Counted from the stretch's first letter, positions 1 through 6,567 are shown. The stretch is DNA of 7,424 nt from Burkholderiales bacterium (GCA_016197345.1 JACPVY010000053.1:1-7424), one strand, 5' to 3'. Numbers and translations are program-made. The notes: generated by a model not told the origin, from the sequence alone.

Positions 1-2
1 AT

Positions 3-224
3 TCAGCTGTGCATGCGGTGAATGTGTTGACCTCGCGCGGTGTGAAACCAGAGCAAATTGTGTTTTTAGCCTTGGTTGCCGCCCCTGAAGGTGTGACAGT
101 ATTCCAACAAAGTCATCCGCAAGTGAAAGTGTTCACGGCGGCGCTGGATTCGCATTTGAATGATCATGCGTATATCGTGCCAGGGTTGGGGGATGCGGGC
201 GACCGTATTTTCGGCACTAAGTAA
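3..224 (+). CDS. upp: Uracil phosphoribosyltransferase, C-terminal 73 residues (5' end outside window)
   Basis: The family converts uracil and PRPP to UMP in pyrimidine salvage, in the cytoplasm. The frame is open from the left edge and ends at TAA 222-224, so only the C-terminal third of a protein usually about 210 residues long is present. Recognition rests on two blocks. One is LVAAPEGV, following the helix after the PRPP loop. The other is the closing signature [16 protein letters not shown], the uracil-binding loop. The first complete codons (Ser-Ala-Val-His-Ala) look like the end of the PRPP-binding ATGxS loop, so the catalytic N-terminal part should lie just upstream. No T-rich terminator follows, only a GC-rich stem-loop 54 nt downstream. 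The 437-nt gap to the kinase argues against a shared operon. Confidence 0.93.
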   Translation, partial: SAVHAVNVLTSRGVKPEQIVFLALVAAPEGVTVFQQSHPQVKVFTAALDSHLNDHAYIVPGLGDAGDRIFGTK

Positions 225-277
225 ACACTAGCTAGTATAGCCCCTGCCACAGGTTCTCGTGTGCAGCGGGTATCACA

Positions 278-304
278 CGCTGCCAGCGCATATTGCTGGC
301 AGCG
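278..304 (+). repeat. Perfect 10-bp stem-loop downstream of upp
   Basis: CGCTGCCAGC (278-287) and GCTGGCAGCG (295-304) are exact reverse complements around a 7-nt loop, GCATATT. The stem is GC-rich and starts 54 nt after the upp stop. The following sequence (CATTGTCATTTCGCC) has no T-run, so this is not a canonical intrinsic terminator. It could be a Rho-dependent end, a 3'-end stabilising structure or a protein-binding site. The structure is seen directly; the role is not known. Confidence 0.6.
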
Positions 305-608
305 CATTGTCATTTCGCCATGAAAGTGGGCGGTGACGTCAATATCAAACAATGCTGTACAAAGAAATTCAGGCTCCGGCGGAAAATCTCGCCCCTGCTG
401 TGCTCTTGCGGGTATGATTAGCAAGCAAGAATAGGCACCCCATACAGATTCACACGCTGCCGCTGCGATTGTCGCGTTGCCCCGCCACCCGATCTATGCA
501 AATATTTCATCGTTTAACCACGCATGGGGCAGACCGTGCTTGCCACTCGGTCGCTCGGGTACACAGCAGCGTCGCCAGTCGCTATGACTATGCAGCACTT
601 CAAGGATT

Positions 609-626
609 CTATATGGACGTATATAG
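609..626. promoter_or_regulatory. Inverted repeat upstream of the kinase gene, possible operator or promoter element
   Basis: CTATAT (609-614) and ATATAG (621-626) are exact inverted repeats separated by GGACGT. The element lies 36 nt before the kinase start codon and is locally AT-rich, so it could be an operator or contain a -10 region (TATATG at 610-615, TATATA at 620-625). No good -35 pairs with either. Six-base arms are short enough to arise by chance. Confidence 0.25.
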
Positions 627-661
627 CCGTTGCTTCGCTTGACAGAAAGACCTAAACGAAT

Positions 662-3454
662 ATGCAAGCACCGATTACACCGCAAAATGAAGATCTCCGT
701 CTGCAGGAGCTATGTGGCTTAGGGGTACTAGATACTGCATTTGAAGAGCGATTTGATCGCGTGACACGCAGTGCCTGCCGCATGTTTGGCGTGCCTATTG
801 CCTTGATTTCTTTGGTTGATCGTGACCGCCAATGGTTTAAATCCAAACAAGGGTTGGCAGCGGCAGAAACGCCGCGCGATATTTCCTTTTGCGGCCACGC
901 TATCCTGCAAGACTTTGCTTTTGTCGTCAACGACGCTAGTCAAGACCCACGATTTGCCGACAACCCTCTCGTCACAGGTGAATTAAATCTCCGTTTTTAT
1001 GCTGGTTATCCCTTGCGTGGCCCCCATGGCTTTCATCTCGGTACGCTTTGTCTGATCGATAAAGTGCCGCGCAGTTTTAGTGAAGATGACGAAAAAGCCT
1101 TGGCTGATCTGGCGGCATGGGCAGAAGTGGAACTCAGTAGTGTCTCGTTGGCCGAGGCGATTGCGATGGCAACCGATAAAGAGCAGCGCTTGCAGCAATC
1201 GCAAAAGCTATTGAGCGCTGTCATGGGCGGGACCTCAGCCTATGTCCATATGCGCGATATAGAAGGTCGCTATCTGTATGTGAATCCAGAATACGAGCGG
1301 GTGTTTCAATTGCGCCATGACGAGATCATCGGCAAGCCGCTGGAAGAATTTTTACCAGCAGAGATGGCCGCAAACGTCCGTAGTTGCGAAAATCAAGTGT
1401 TGGCAACTGGTAAAGCCATGCAAAGCGAAGTAGTGGTGCCACAAGAAGACGGCCCTCACACTTATCTAGTCGTGCGCTCACCGTTGGTGGATGAGGATGG
1501 CAAAATTTACGGTACCTGCGGTGTTGGCACCGATATCACCGACGAAAAACGCAGTGCAAACGCGGTGCAAGATTTAAATCGACAATTAGCTGCCACCACC
1601 AGTTTGCATATGGCGATTTTGAACGGCTGTAATTTTTCGATTATTTCAACCAATCAAGATGGCATGATCGGCACTTTTAATCGCGGTGCGGAACAAATGT
1701 TAGGCTATAGCGCTGCCGAAATGGTAGGACTGCAATCGCCAGCGATATTGCATTTGCCGCAAGAAATCGAGGCGCGGGCGCAAGCCTTAAGTGCGGAATT
1801 AGGAATTCCTGTCGCAGCCGATTTCTCTGCGTTTGTTGCCAAAGCTAGGCTGGGCATGGTGGATGAGCATGAGTGGACGTATTGCCGCAAAAATGGGACA
1901 CAGTTCCCCGTTATGCTCTCGATTACCGCTTTGCGCGATGCGGACGGGGAAATCAGCGCCTATCTCGGCATTGCCTATGATTTGAGCGAACGCAAACGCA
2001 TCGAGAGCATGAAAAACGAATTCATCTCGACGGTTTCGCACGAATTGCGCACGCCGTTGACGTCGATTCGTGGCTCGATTGGTTTATTGACAGCAGGGGC
2101 AGTGGGCGAAATTCCCGCCCGTGCCAAGACCTTGCTCGATATCGCTAAGACTAATTGCGAACGCTTGGTGCGCTTAATCAATGACATTCTGGATATCGAA
2201 AAAATCGAATCTGGCAATATGCGTTTTGTCGATAGCGTGCAACCTTTGCAACCCTTGCTGGAAACGGCGCTAGGGACTATTTCAGCCTACGCTAACCAGT
2301 TCCAAGTAAGGTTCGAACTGAATGCACCTGAGGGCGTGATTTTTGTCAACGTCGATCCTGATCGCTTAACGCAGGTGATGGTCAATTTGCTGAGCAATGC
2401 CACCAAATTTTCGCCAAATGGAGCGATTGTCACGGTGCGAGTTGATTTGCAGGGAGAGATGGTACGGGTGGCGGTGATCGATCGTGGCGAGGGCATTCCA
2501 GAAGAATTCCAAGCGCGCATCTTCCGTAAATTTGCTCAGGCTGATTCTTCAGATGCGCGGGCGAAAGGTGGTACTGGCTTAGGCTTGAATATCACGAAAG
2601 CCATTATTGAGCGGATGCAGGGGCAGATTGATTTTACTAGCGTGCCAGGCAAGGGCAGCGAATTCTTTTTCTTGTTGCCAGTAGTGAATCTGGCCCCCTT
2701 GAATGAACAGGCGCGTGATCGCTTGTTGATCTGCGAAAACGACGGTGATATCGCACATCTATTGCATTTGATGTTGTCGCAAGTGGGAATTGGTAGCGAC
2801 ATCGCGCATAGCGCTAAAGCTGCGCGTGAGATGTTGCTCAACCGACATTATGATGGCATGACCTTGGATTTGGGTTTGCCGGATGAAGATGGCATGTCAT
2901 TTCTGGGCTGGTTGCGTGAACATCCCACCTTAAGTCAATTGCCCGTGGTCGTCATTTCTGCCAATGCGGTGGAAGGTCAAAAAAGCATGCAGGGACAGGC
3001 ATTTGGCGTCATTGACTGGATCAGCAAGCCGATCGAAAGCGAGCGCCTACTACTCGCGATGGAAAAAATCGCAGTCAACCACAATCATTTGCCGCATGTA
3101 TTGCATGTGGAGGATGATCCCGATTTGCGCCAAGTCGTCAATACCATCCTCGGCGAAAAATATCAGGTCTTGCAAGCCAGTAATTTGCAGCAGGCGCGTC
3201 ACTTACTTGAAACAGAATCGTTTGCGTTGATTTTGCTCGACCTTGAGCTGCCAGATGGCAATGGTGCGGATTTACTCGCGTCGCTACCACAACGTAATCG
3301 CGCCACGCCTGTCGTGATTTTTTCCGCGCAAGAGGCTAGTCGTGAAGTGGCGGAACGAGTCAAAGCGGCGTTGGTGAAATCTCATACGTCAAATGAACAA
3401 CTACTGGAAACGATGCGCAATTTAATTGAGCGTCGTAGCGTCACAAAAACATAG
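662..3454 (+). CDS. Soluble hybrid histidine kinase, GAF-PAS-PAS-HisKA-HATPase-REC-REC (930 aa)
   Basis: This is a sensor kinase that autophosphorylates on histidine and can relay phosphate through two attached receivers. Domains in order: GAF (about 15-158), PAS1 (about 184-295), PAS2 (about 315-446), HisKA with SHELRTPL and phosphoacceptor H460, HATPase_c (about 563-674) with N-box NLLSNATKF (N575, N579), G1 DRGEGIP (D607) and G2 GGTGLGL (636-641). REC1 (about 687-803) has D736, S766 and K789. REC2 (about 812-920) has E817/D818/D819, D860, S888 and K906. In REC1 the acidic pocket reads E692-N693-D694, so one usually acidic residue is Asn. No transmembrane segment or signal peptide is visible, so a cytoplasmic protein sensing through GAF/PAS is expected; the ligand is unknown. 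The start is ATG 662, with only a weak purine stretch (AGAAAG, 645-650) upstream. The next in-frame ATG (residue 41) would cut into the GAF domain. It is the first gene of a three-gene operon. Confidence 0.95.
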   Translation: MQAPITPQNEDLRLQELCGLGVLDTAFEERFDRVTRSACRMFGVPIALISLVDRDRQWFKSKQGLAAAETPRDISFCGHAILQDFAFVVNDASQDPRFADNPLVTGELNLRFYAGYPLRGPHGFHLGTLCLIDKVPRSFSEDDEKALADLAAWAEVELSSVSLAEAIAMATDKEQRLQQSQKLLSAVMGGTSAYVHMRDIEGRYLYVNPEYERVFQLRHDEIIGKPLEEFLPAEMAANVRSCENQVLATGKAMQSEVVVPQEDGPHTYLVVRSPLVDEDGKIYGTCGVGTDITDEKRSANAVQDLNRQLAATTSLHMAILNGCNFSIISTNQDGMIGTFNRGAEQMLGYSAAEMVGLQSPAILHLPQEIEARAQALSAELGIPVAADFSAFVAKARLGMVDEHEWTYCRKNGTQFPVMLSITALRDADGEISAYLGIAYDLSERKRIESMKNEFISTVSHELRTPLTSIRGSIGLLTAGAVGEIPARAKTLLDIAKTNCERLVRLINDILDIEKIESGNMRFVDSVQPLQPLLETALGTISAYANQFQVRFELNAPEGVIFVNVDPDRLTQVMVNLLSNATKFSPNGAIVTVRVDLQGEMVRVAVIDRGEGIPEEFQARIFRKFAQADSSDARAKGGTGLGLNITKAIIERMQGQIDFTSVPGKGSEFFFLLPVVNLAPLNEQARDRLLICENDGDIAHLLHLMLSQVGIGSDIAHSAKAAREMLLNRHYDGMTLDLGLPDEDGMSFLGWLREHPTLSQLPVVVISANAVEGQKSMQGQAFGVIDWISKPIESERLLLAMEKIAVNHNHLPHVLHVEDDPDLRQVVNTILGEKYQVLQASNLQQARHLLETESFALILLDLELPDGNGADLLASLPQRNRATPVVIFSAQEASREVAERVKAALVKSHTSNEQLLETMRNLIERRSVTKT

Positions 3455-3463
3455 ACAACCTCT

Positions 3464-3470
3464 GAGGAAG
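3464..3470 (+). promoter_or_regulatory. Ribosome binding site that sets the regulator start
   Basis: GAGGAAG lies 3 nt before ATG 3474 (the GAGG core is 6 nt away). It supports that start over an upstream in-frame ATG near 3426, inside the kinase gene, which would add 16 residues outside the receiver fold. Confidence 0.75.
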
Positions 3471-3473
3471 ATC

Positions 3474-3872
3474 ATGAATAATCGTGTGCTCAACAGTATT
3501 TTGTATGTGGAAGACGACTTAGATATTCAGACCGTTGCCCAGATTGCATTGGAGGTCGTCGGTGGTTTTCAACTCAAAATATGCAGTTCTGGCAAGCAGG
3601 CGCTAGCGGCAGCGCAGGAATCTCAGCCGGACTTGATTTTGCTTGACGTGATGATGCCAGAAATGGATGGCCCGACCACGCTAGAGCATTTACGCAAGAT
3701 CGACAATACGAGTACAACGCCTGTCGTCTTCATGACCGCCAAAGTGCAAAACAGTGAAGTGGCCTATTACAAGTCGCTAGGGGCGATTGGTGTGGTCGCC
3801 AAACCGTTCGATCCAATGACCTTGGCTGATCAGGTGCGTAAGTTGTGGGGCGGCCAAGATGGCGCGCAATAA
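3474..3872 (+). CDS. Single-domain response regulator, CheY-like receiver (132 aa)
   Basis: The protein is a stand-alone receiver with no output domain. It can act as a phosphate shuttle or sink, or as a protein-protein switch. All receiver landmarks are present: acidic pocket E13-D14-D15 (YVEDDLDI), phosphoacceptor D58 in LLDVMMPEMDG, T88 in FMTAK and K110 in VAKPFD. The length of 132 residues is normal for the family. I chose ATG 3474 for its GAGGAAG site and because the receiver begins a few residues later. It starts 19 nt after the kinase stop, and its last 14 nt overlap the diguanylate cyclase gene, so co-transcription and probably coupled translation are expected. Its natural partners are the kinase H460 and the HPt domain encoded next (inference from order). 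It is more canonical than the kinase REC1 and could be the main intermediate between them. Confidence 0.94.
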   Translation: MNNRVLNSILYVEDDLDIQTVAQIALEVVGGFQLKICSSGKQALAAAQESQPDLILLDVMMPEMDGPTTLEHLRKIDNTSTTPVVFMTAKVQNSEVAYYKSLGAIGVVAKPFDPMTLADQVRKLWGGQDGAQ

Positions 3873-5574
3873 TGTGCCATCAGAGTTAGCTGCGGGTGCG
3901 CCCAACACGGCACTGCTCGATAAATTACAAGAGCTGGAGCGGCGCTATGTCGCTGGGCTTGCTGAAAAATTTGATCGCATGCAGGAACAGTTGGAAGCGG
4001 CGCTAAAGGCTGAAAATCCGCAAGAGCATTTAGTCAATTTACATCGGCAAATGCATACGCTCGCTGGCTCGGCTGGCACTTTTGGCTTCCCGCTATTGGG
4101 GGATAAAGCGCATCAAGTCGAAGCGAGTATCAAAGATGCTTTAGTGCATCTCACGCCAACCCGCTTGACGAGCCTCGCTGAAGAAGTGCGAGCTATGCTA
4201 GCGTGGGGGCGCATCGATCCCAAAAATGATCATTTGCCGCAAACCGAACAGCATGTTGCATTGGCCAAGAGCGCTTATGTGGCTGCTAGTTCGCGCGGTG
4301 ATAGCAAGAACGCAGCCATCGCCCGTAAAGTGTATTGGTTTGACGAAGATGCCACGGCGGTGTCCAACATTAGCTTGCAATTGACGTTTTTTGGATACCA
4401 AGTCGAGATCTTCTCGCATTGGCCGCGCGAGGGCGTCAAGATAGATCCGAATGTGCCTGCGGTATTGTTGATTGATATCGGATTTCCGGGTGGTGGCATG
4501 GCGGGAATCGAGACTGCCGCCGCCTTGCGCCTACAACATCACTTGACCTTTCCGCTTGTATTTACTGGGAGTGATCCCAGTTTTGATGCACGTTTAGCCG
4601 TAGTGCGTGCAGGCGGTGATAGCTATTTCACAAAACCGGTCGATGCTGTGACCTTGACCGATAGACTCGATATCTTATTAAAGGTCGAAAAAAAACGCCC
4701 CTACCGTATTTTGCTGGTGGACGATGATCATTTCAGTGCCGAGTACTACGGCGCGCTGCTCAGTAATGCAGGGATGGAATTGTGCATCGTGGAAGACCCA
4801 CAAAAATTGCTGCAAGAAATGGCTGCTTTTTCACCAGAGTTGGTGTTGATGGACATTTATATGCCGGATTGCAATGGCATAGAGTTGGCAAAAGTATTGC
4901 GACAAGATAATTTGTATCTGGAAATTCCCATCGTCTTTCTGTCAACTGAGAGCAATTTTGGCAAGCAACTCGATGCAATTGCGTCTGGTGCAGATGATTT
5001 CATCACCAAACCTATCGCGCCAGATCATTTGCTGTTGTCTGTATCGAATCGGGTTGAGCGCTATCGCAAATTGCGCGATCTAATCATGCGCGACAGCTTG
5101 ACTGGCCTGTTCAAGCACTCCACGATTAAAGAACATTTGGAGCGCGAATGTCATCGTGCTATTGCTGCAAAAACAGCGCTCTCGTTGGCGATGATCGATA
5201 TTGATCACTTTAAAATCGTCAATGATAACTATGGACACGTGGCAGGTGATCAGGTGATACGTAGCTTGTCGCATCTGTTGCGTCAGCGGATGCGGCGCTG
5301 CGATATTATCGGCCGCTATGGTGGTGAAGAGTTTGCCGTCATCATGCCAGAGACCACGGTGGATGACGCTGTAAAAGTGCTCGATAGCGTGCGTCAGGTT
5401 TTTTTGAATATTCGCCATTACTCAGCAAAGGGCGAATTTAGCTGCAGCTTTTCGGCTGGTGTGGTCGAATTTAGTGAAGAGGCCGATGGTAAAAATATGT
5501 TTCTGCGCGCCGACCAAGCCTTGTATCAGGCGAAAGGTAATGGTCGTAATCGTGTGCAGAAATTACTTGGATAG
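3859..5574 (+). CDS. Diguanylate cyclase with HPt-REC-REC-GGDEF architecture (571 aa)
   Basis: The GGDEF domain makes c-di-GMP from two GTP. Domains: HPt (about 18-118) with HTLAGSAGTFGF and phosphohistidine H66; REC1 (about 156-275) with D162/E163/D164, D206, T236 and K259; REC2 (about 282-400) with D288/D289/D290, D332, S362 and K384; GGDEF (about 410-571). The cyclase looks active: DSLTGLF start, metal ligand D447 in DIDHFK, N455, D464 and signature GGEEF (488-492). An inhibitory I-site, R479-x-x-D482, lies exactly five residues before GGEEF, so product inhibition is likely. The REC-REC-GGDEF part matches PleD layout; the fused N-terminal HPt is the unusual addition. REC1 has a Gly-rich loop after D206 (FPGGGMAG) about two residues longer than usual. 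No membrane segment is seen. The start ATG 3859 lies inside the regulator gene, preceded by GTGGGG (3845-3850), which implies translational coupling. No clear terminator follows. Confidence 0.95.
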   Translation: MARNNVPSELAAGAPNTALLDKLQELERRYVAGLAEKFDRMQEQLEAALKAENPQEHLVNLHRQMHTLAGSAGTFGFPLLGDKAHQVEASIKDALVHLTPTRLTSLAEEVRAMLAWGRIDPKNDHLPQTEQHVALAKSAYVAASSRGDSKNAAIARKVYWFDEDATAVSNISLQLTFFGYQVEIFSHWPREGVKIDPNVPAVLLIDIGFPGGGMAGIETAAALRLQHHLTFPLVFTGSDPSFDARLAVVRAGGDSYFTKPVDAVTLTDRLDILLKVEKKRPYRILLVDDDHFSAEYYGALLSNAGMELCIVEDPQKLLQEMAAFSPELVLMDIYMPDCNGIELAKVLRQDNLYLEIPIVFLSTESNFGKQLDAIASGADDFITKPIAPDHLLLSVSNRVERYRKLRDLIMRDSLTGLFKHSTIKEHLERECHRAIAAKTALSLAMIDIDHFKIVNDNYGHVAGDQVIRSLSHLLRQRMRRCDIIGRYGGEEFAVIMPETTVDDAVKVLDSVRQVFLNIRHYSAKGEFSCSFSAGVVEFSEEADGKNMFLRADQALYQAKGNGRNRVQKLLG

Positions 5575-5701
5575 GCGAAAAGCACGTTCGTTTGATCCTG
5601 TGGAGCGAGAAATAGTGTTGTTAGCGCGCGATCAATTGCGTGAAAATGTGGTTTATGCGTACCCAGTGTAGAAGGAAAATATTATTTTTGCGTTTATCGA
5701 G
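5575..5701 (+). other. Gap between the cyclase operon and the cold-shock promoter, no supported gene
   Basis: There is no terminator hairpin after the operon. One frame offset from the cyclase stays open across its stop and reads RSFDPVEREIVLLARDQL, ending at a TAG at 5669-5671. It looks protein-like but has no start codon with a ribosome site. It may be chance or a relic. Confidence 0.4.
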
Positions 5702-5707
5702 TATAAT
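5702..5707 (+). promoter_or_regulatory. Consensus -10 element of the probable cold-shock gene promoter
   Basis: TATAAT is a perfect sigma-70 -10 hexamer, preceded by an AT-rich stretch (5677-5697). No good -35 is found at 16-18 bp spacing (the best is ATATTA at 5679-5684). Transcription starting near 5714 would give a leader of about 104 nt, the kind of long 5' UTR known for cspA-type genes. Confidence 0.55.
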
Positions 5708-5713
5708 GGCGCT

Positions 5714-5817
5714 GCGTTGGGGGTAGAGCTGGTAGTGCAGTTAGTCTGTAATTCCTTTCTTGCTTCAAACGATTCTCTCGGGCGGTGTCGCCCATCTTTA
5801 AAAAATAGGAAATTGCA
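5714..5817 (+). promoter_or_regulatory. Long 5' leader of the cold-shock gene with a GC hairpin near the ribosome site
   Basis: This leader is inferred from the -10 element. It contains GGGCG (5780-5784), GTGT, CGCCC (5789-5793), a perfect 5-bp stem with a 4-nt loop. A/T-rich sequence follows, then AGGA (5807-5810), 7 nt before the start codon. Long structured leaders in enterobacterial cspA act as temperature-responsive mRNA elements. A similar role here is inferred from position only. Confidence 0.4.
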
Positions 5818-6021
5818 ATGGCAACTGGTATCGTAAAATGGTTCAATGACTCCAAAGGTTTCGGCTTCATCACTCCCGACGAAGGCGGTGAAGATTTGTT
5901 TGCACACTTTTCGGCAATTCAGTCGAATGGCTTCAAATCCTTGAAAGAAAATCAGCGCGTGTCGTTTGACGTCGTGTCTGGCCCTAAAGGCAAGCAAGCA
6001 TCGAACATTCAGCCTCAGTAA
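5818..6021 (+). CDS. cspA: CspA-family cold-shock protein (67 aa)
   Basis: This is a small single-domain OB-fold protein that binds single-stranded RNA and DNA. Family members melt mRNA secondary structure and help translation and transcription antitermination at low temperature or in stationary phase. The protein is essentially one cold-shock domain of usual length. It begins [10 protein letters not shown] and carries RNP1 (KGFGFI, residues 13-18) and RNP2 (DLFAHF, 26-31), including the aromatic residues that stack on nucleic acid bases. AGGA 7 nt upstream supports the start. The gene has its own -10 element and a long leader, and a strong terminator lies 19 nt after the stop, so it is probably a monocistronic unit. 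Which csp paralogue it is cannot be decided from this window, so the symbol denotes the family. Confidence 0.96.
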   Translation: MATGIVKWFNDSKGFGFITPDEGGEDLFAHFSAIQSNGFKSLKENQRVSFDVVSGPKGKQASNIQPQ

Positions 6022-6037
6022 TCTTCAGGCTTACTGA
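6015..6037 (+). repeat. Stem-loop spanning the cold-shock stop codon
   Basis: TCAGTAA (6015-6021, including the stop codon) is the exact reverse complement of TTACTGA (6031-6037), with a 9-nt loop. It sits directly before the terminator and may fold in the 3' UTR. The structure is modest and its role is unknown. Confidence 0.35.
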
Positions 6038-6040
6038 TGC

Positions 6041-6071
6041 AAAAAATCCCTGAATTTCAGGGATTTTTTTT
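6041..6071. terminator. Bidirectional intrinsic terminator between cspA and the stress protein gene
   Basis: TCCCTGA (6047-6053) pairs with TCAGGGA (6057-6063) around ATT. It is flanked by A6 (6041-6046) on the left and T8 (6064-6071) on the right, which also pair and extend the stem. Read on the + strand, the T8 ends cspA transcripts. Read on the minus strand, the A6 becomes a U6 tract just after the convergent usp gene, whose stop is at 6092. Confidence 0.9.
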
Positions 6072-6091
6072 CGCCTATTGTTTTTGCCTTA

Positions 6092-6562
6092 TTAAGTTGC
6101 AGTATGAGAAGGCAGCCGCAAACGATCTACCAATACTGGCAATTCGCTCGCCGATAAGACTTTACTCGTCACGCTACCGAGTAATAATCGTCGCCAACCG
6201 CCGCGTCCATGCGAGCCGATGTAAATCAAATCACAACCCTGTTCTTTCGCGCATTGCACAATGCTGTTCGCCGCCACGTCATCGAAGGTCGTGATACCGG
6301 TAAATGCCAGGCCCGCTTGTTGCGCCGCTTGCGCTACCGCCGCGAGGTGCGTCTGTCCCTGTTTTTGCATGCACTGTTGATATTCTTCCATTGTGGGCGA
6401 CACCACAGGCAAGAAATCGACCTCCATCGGATATTGATATTGTGGCGCGACGAATAGCGCCACCACTTGCGCTTTCAGCTCCGCCGCTAAGCCGACACCA
6501 GCCAACGCGGTTGCGGTTGAAATGCTGGAGCCATCGGTGGTGATGAGAATTTTTTTATACAT
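6092..6562 (-). CDS. Universal stress protein, UspA family, ATP-binding type (156 aa)
   Basis: These are cytoplasmic stress-induced nucleotide-binding proteins that help cells survive starvation, oxidants or respiratory change; the exact molecular job is usually unknown. The protein starts MYKKILITTDGS with the conserved Asp (D10). Near the C-terminus is a complete ATP-binding motif of the G-2x-G-9x-G-S type: G116-S-H-G119, nine residues, then G129-S130. The last strand LPVLVDR is also typical. The length of 156 residues is normal for a single Usp domain. An upstream in-frame ATG would add 42 residues (to 6688) of low-complexity sequence outside the fold. I prefer ATG 6562-6560 because GAGG lies 5 nt ahead of it and the Usp fold begins there. 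The gene converges on cspA and shares its terminator. It stands alone, with no minus-strand gene upstream in this window. Confidence 0.94.
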   Translation of the reverse strand: MYKKILITTDGSSISTATALAGVGLAAELKAQVVALFVAPQYQYPMEVDFLPVVSPTMEEYQQCMQKQGQTHLAAVAQAAQQAGLAFTGITTFDDVAANSIVQCAKEQGCDLIYIGSHGRGGWRRLLLGSVTSKVLSASELPVLVDRLRLPSHTAT

Positions 6563-6567
6563 AGCAG

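Larger units (their letters stand above)
225..661. other. Intergenic region between upp and the kinase operon
   Basis: This 437-bp stretch holds no gene I can support. Right after the upp stop there is a 10-bp palindrome, ACTAGCTAGT (227-236). A strong stem-loop follows at 278-304, and a short inverted repeat lies at 609-626. A 12-bp direct repeat, TCACACGCTGCC, occurs at 273-284 and 450-461; the first copy runs into the left arm of the stem-loop. Short open frames at 320-421 (33 aa, with CC and CxC) and 496-642 (48 aa) lack Shine-Dalgarno sequences. I find no convincing -35/-10 pair for the kinase. TTGACA at 639-644 matches the -35 consensus but has no -10 before the start codon. Confidence 0.6.

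Noticed and set aside
320..421. 33-codon frame with CC and CxC, considered as a small metal-binding protein
   Set aside because: There is no ribosome site, it is short, and it sits directly beside the stem-loop in an intergenic region.
496..642. 48-codon + strand frame ending 19 nt before the kinase start, considered as a leader peptide
   Set aside because: There is no Shine-Dalgarno sequence before its ATG, no run of regulatory codons and no attenuator hairpin. It is consistent with chance.
639..644. TTGACA as the -35 of a promoter for the kinase
   Set aside because: The matching -10 would fall at or after the start codon, and no TATAAT-like sequence is present there.
2536..2841. Minus-strand frame of 101 codons inside the kinase gene
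   Set aside because: It is an antisense shadow of the well-supported HATPase/REC1 coding region.
3426..3473. Longer form of the single-domain regulator starting 16 codons upstream
   Set aside because: The extension overlaps the kinase C-terminus and lies outside the receiver fold. ATG 3474 has a strong GAGGAAG site.
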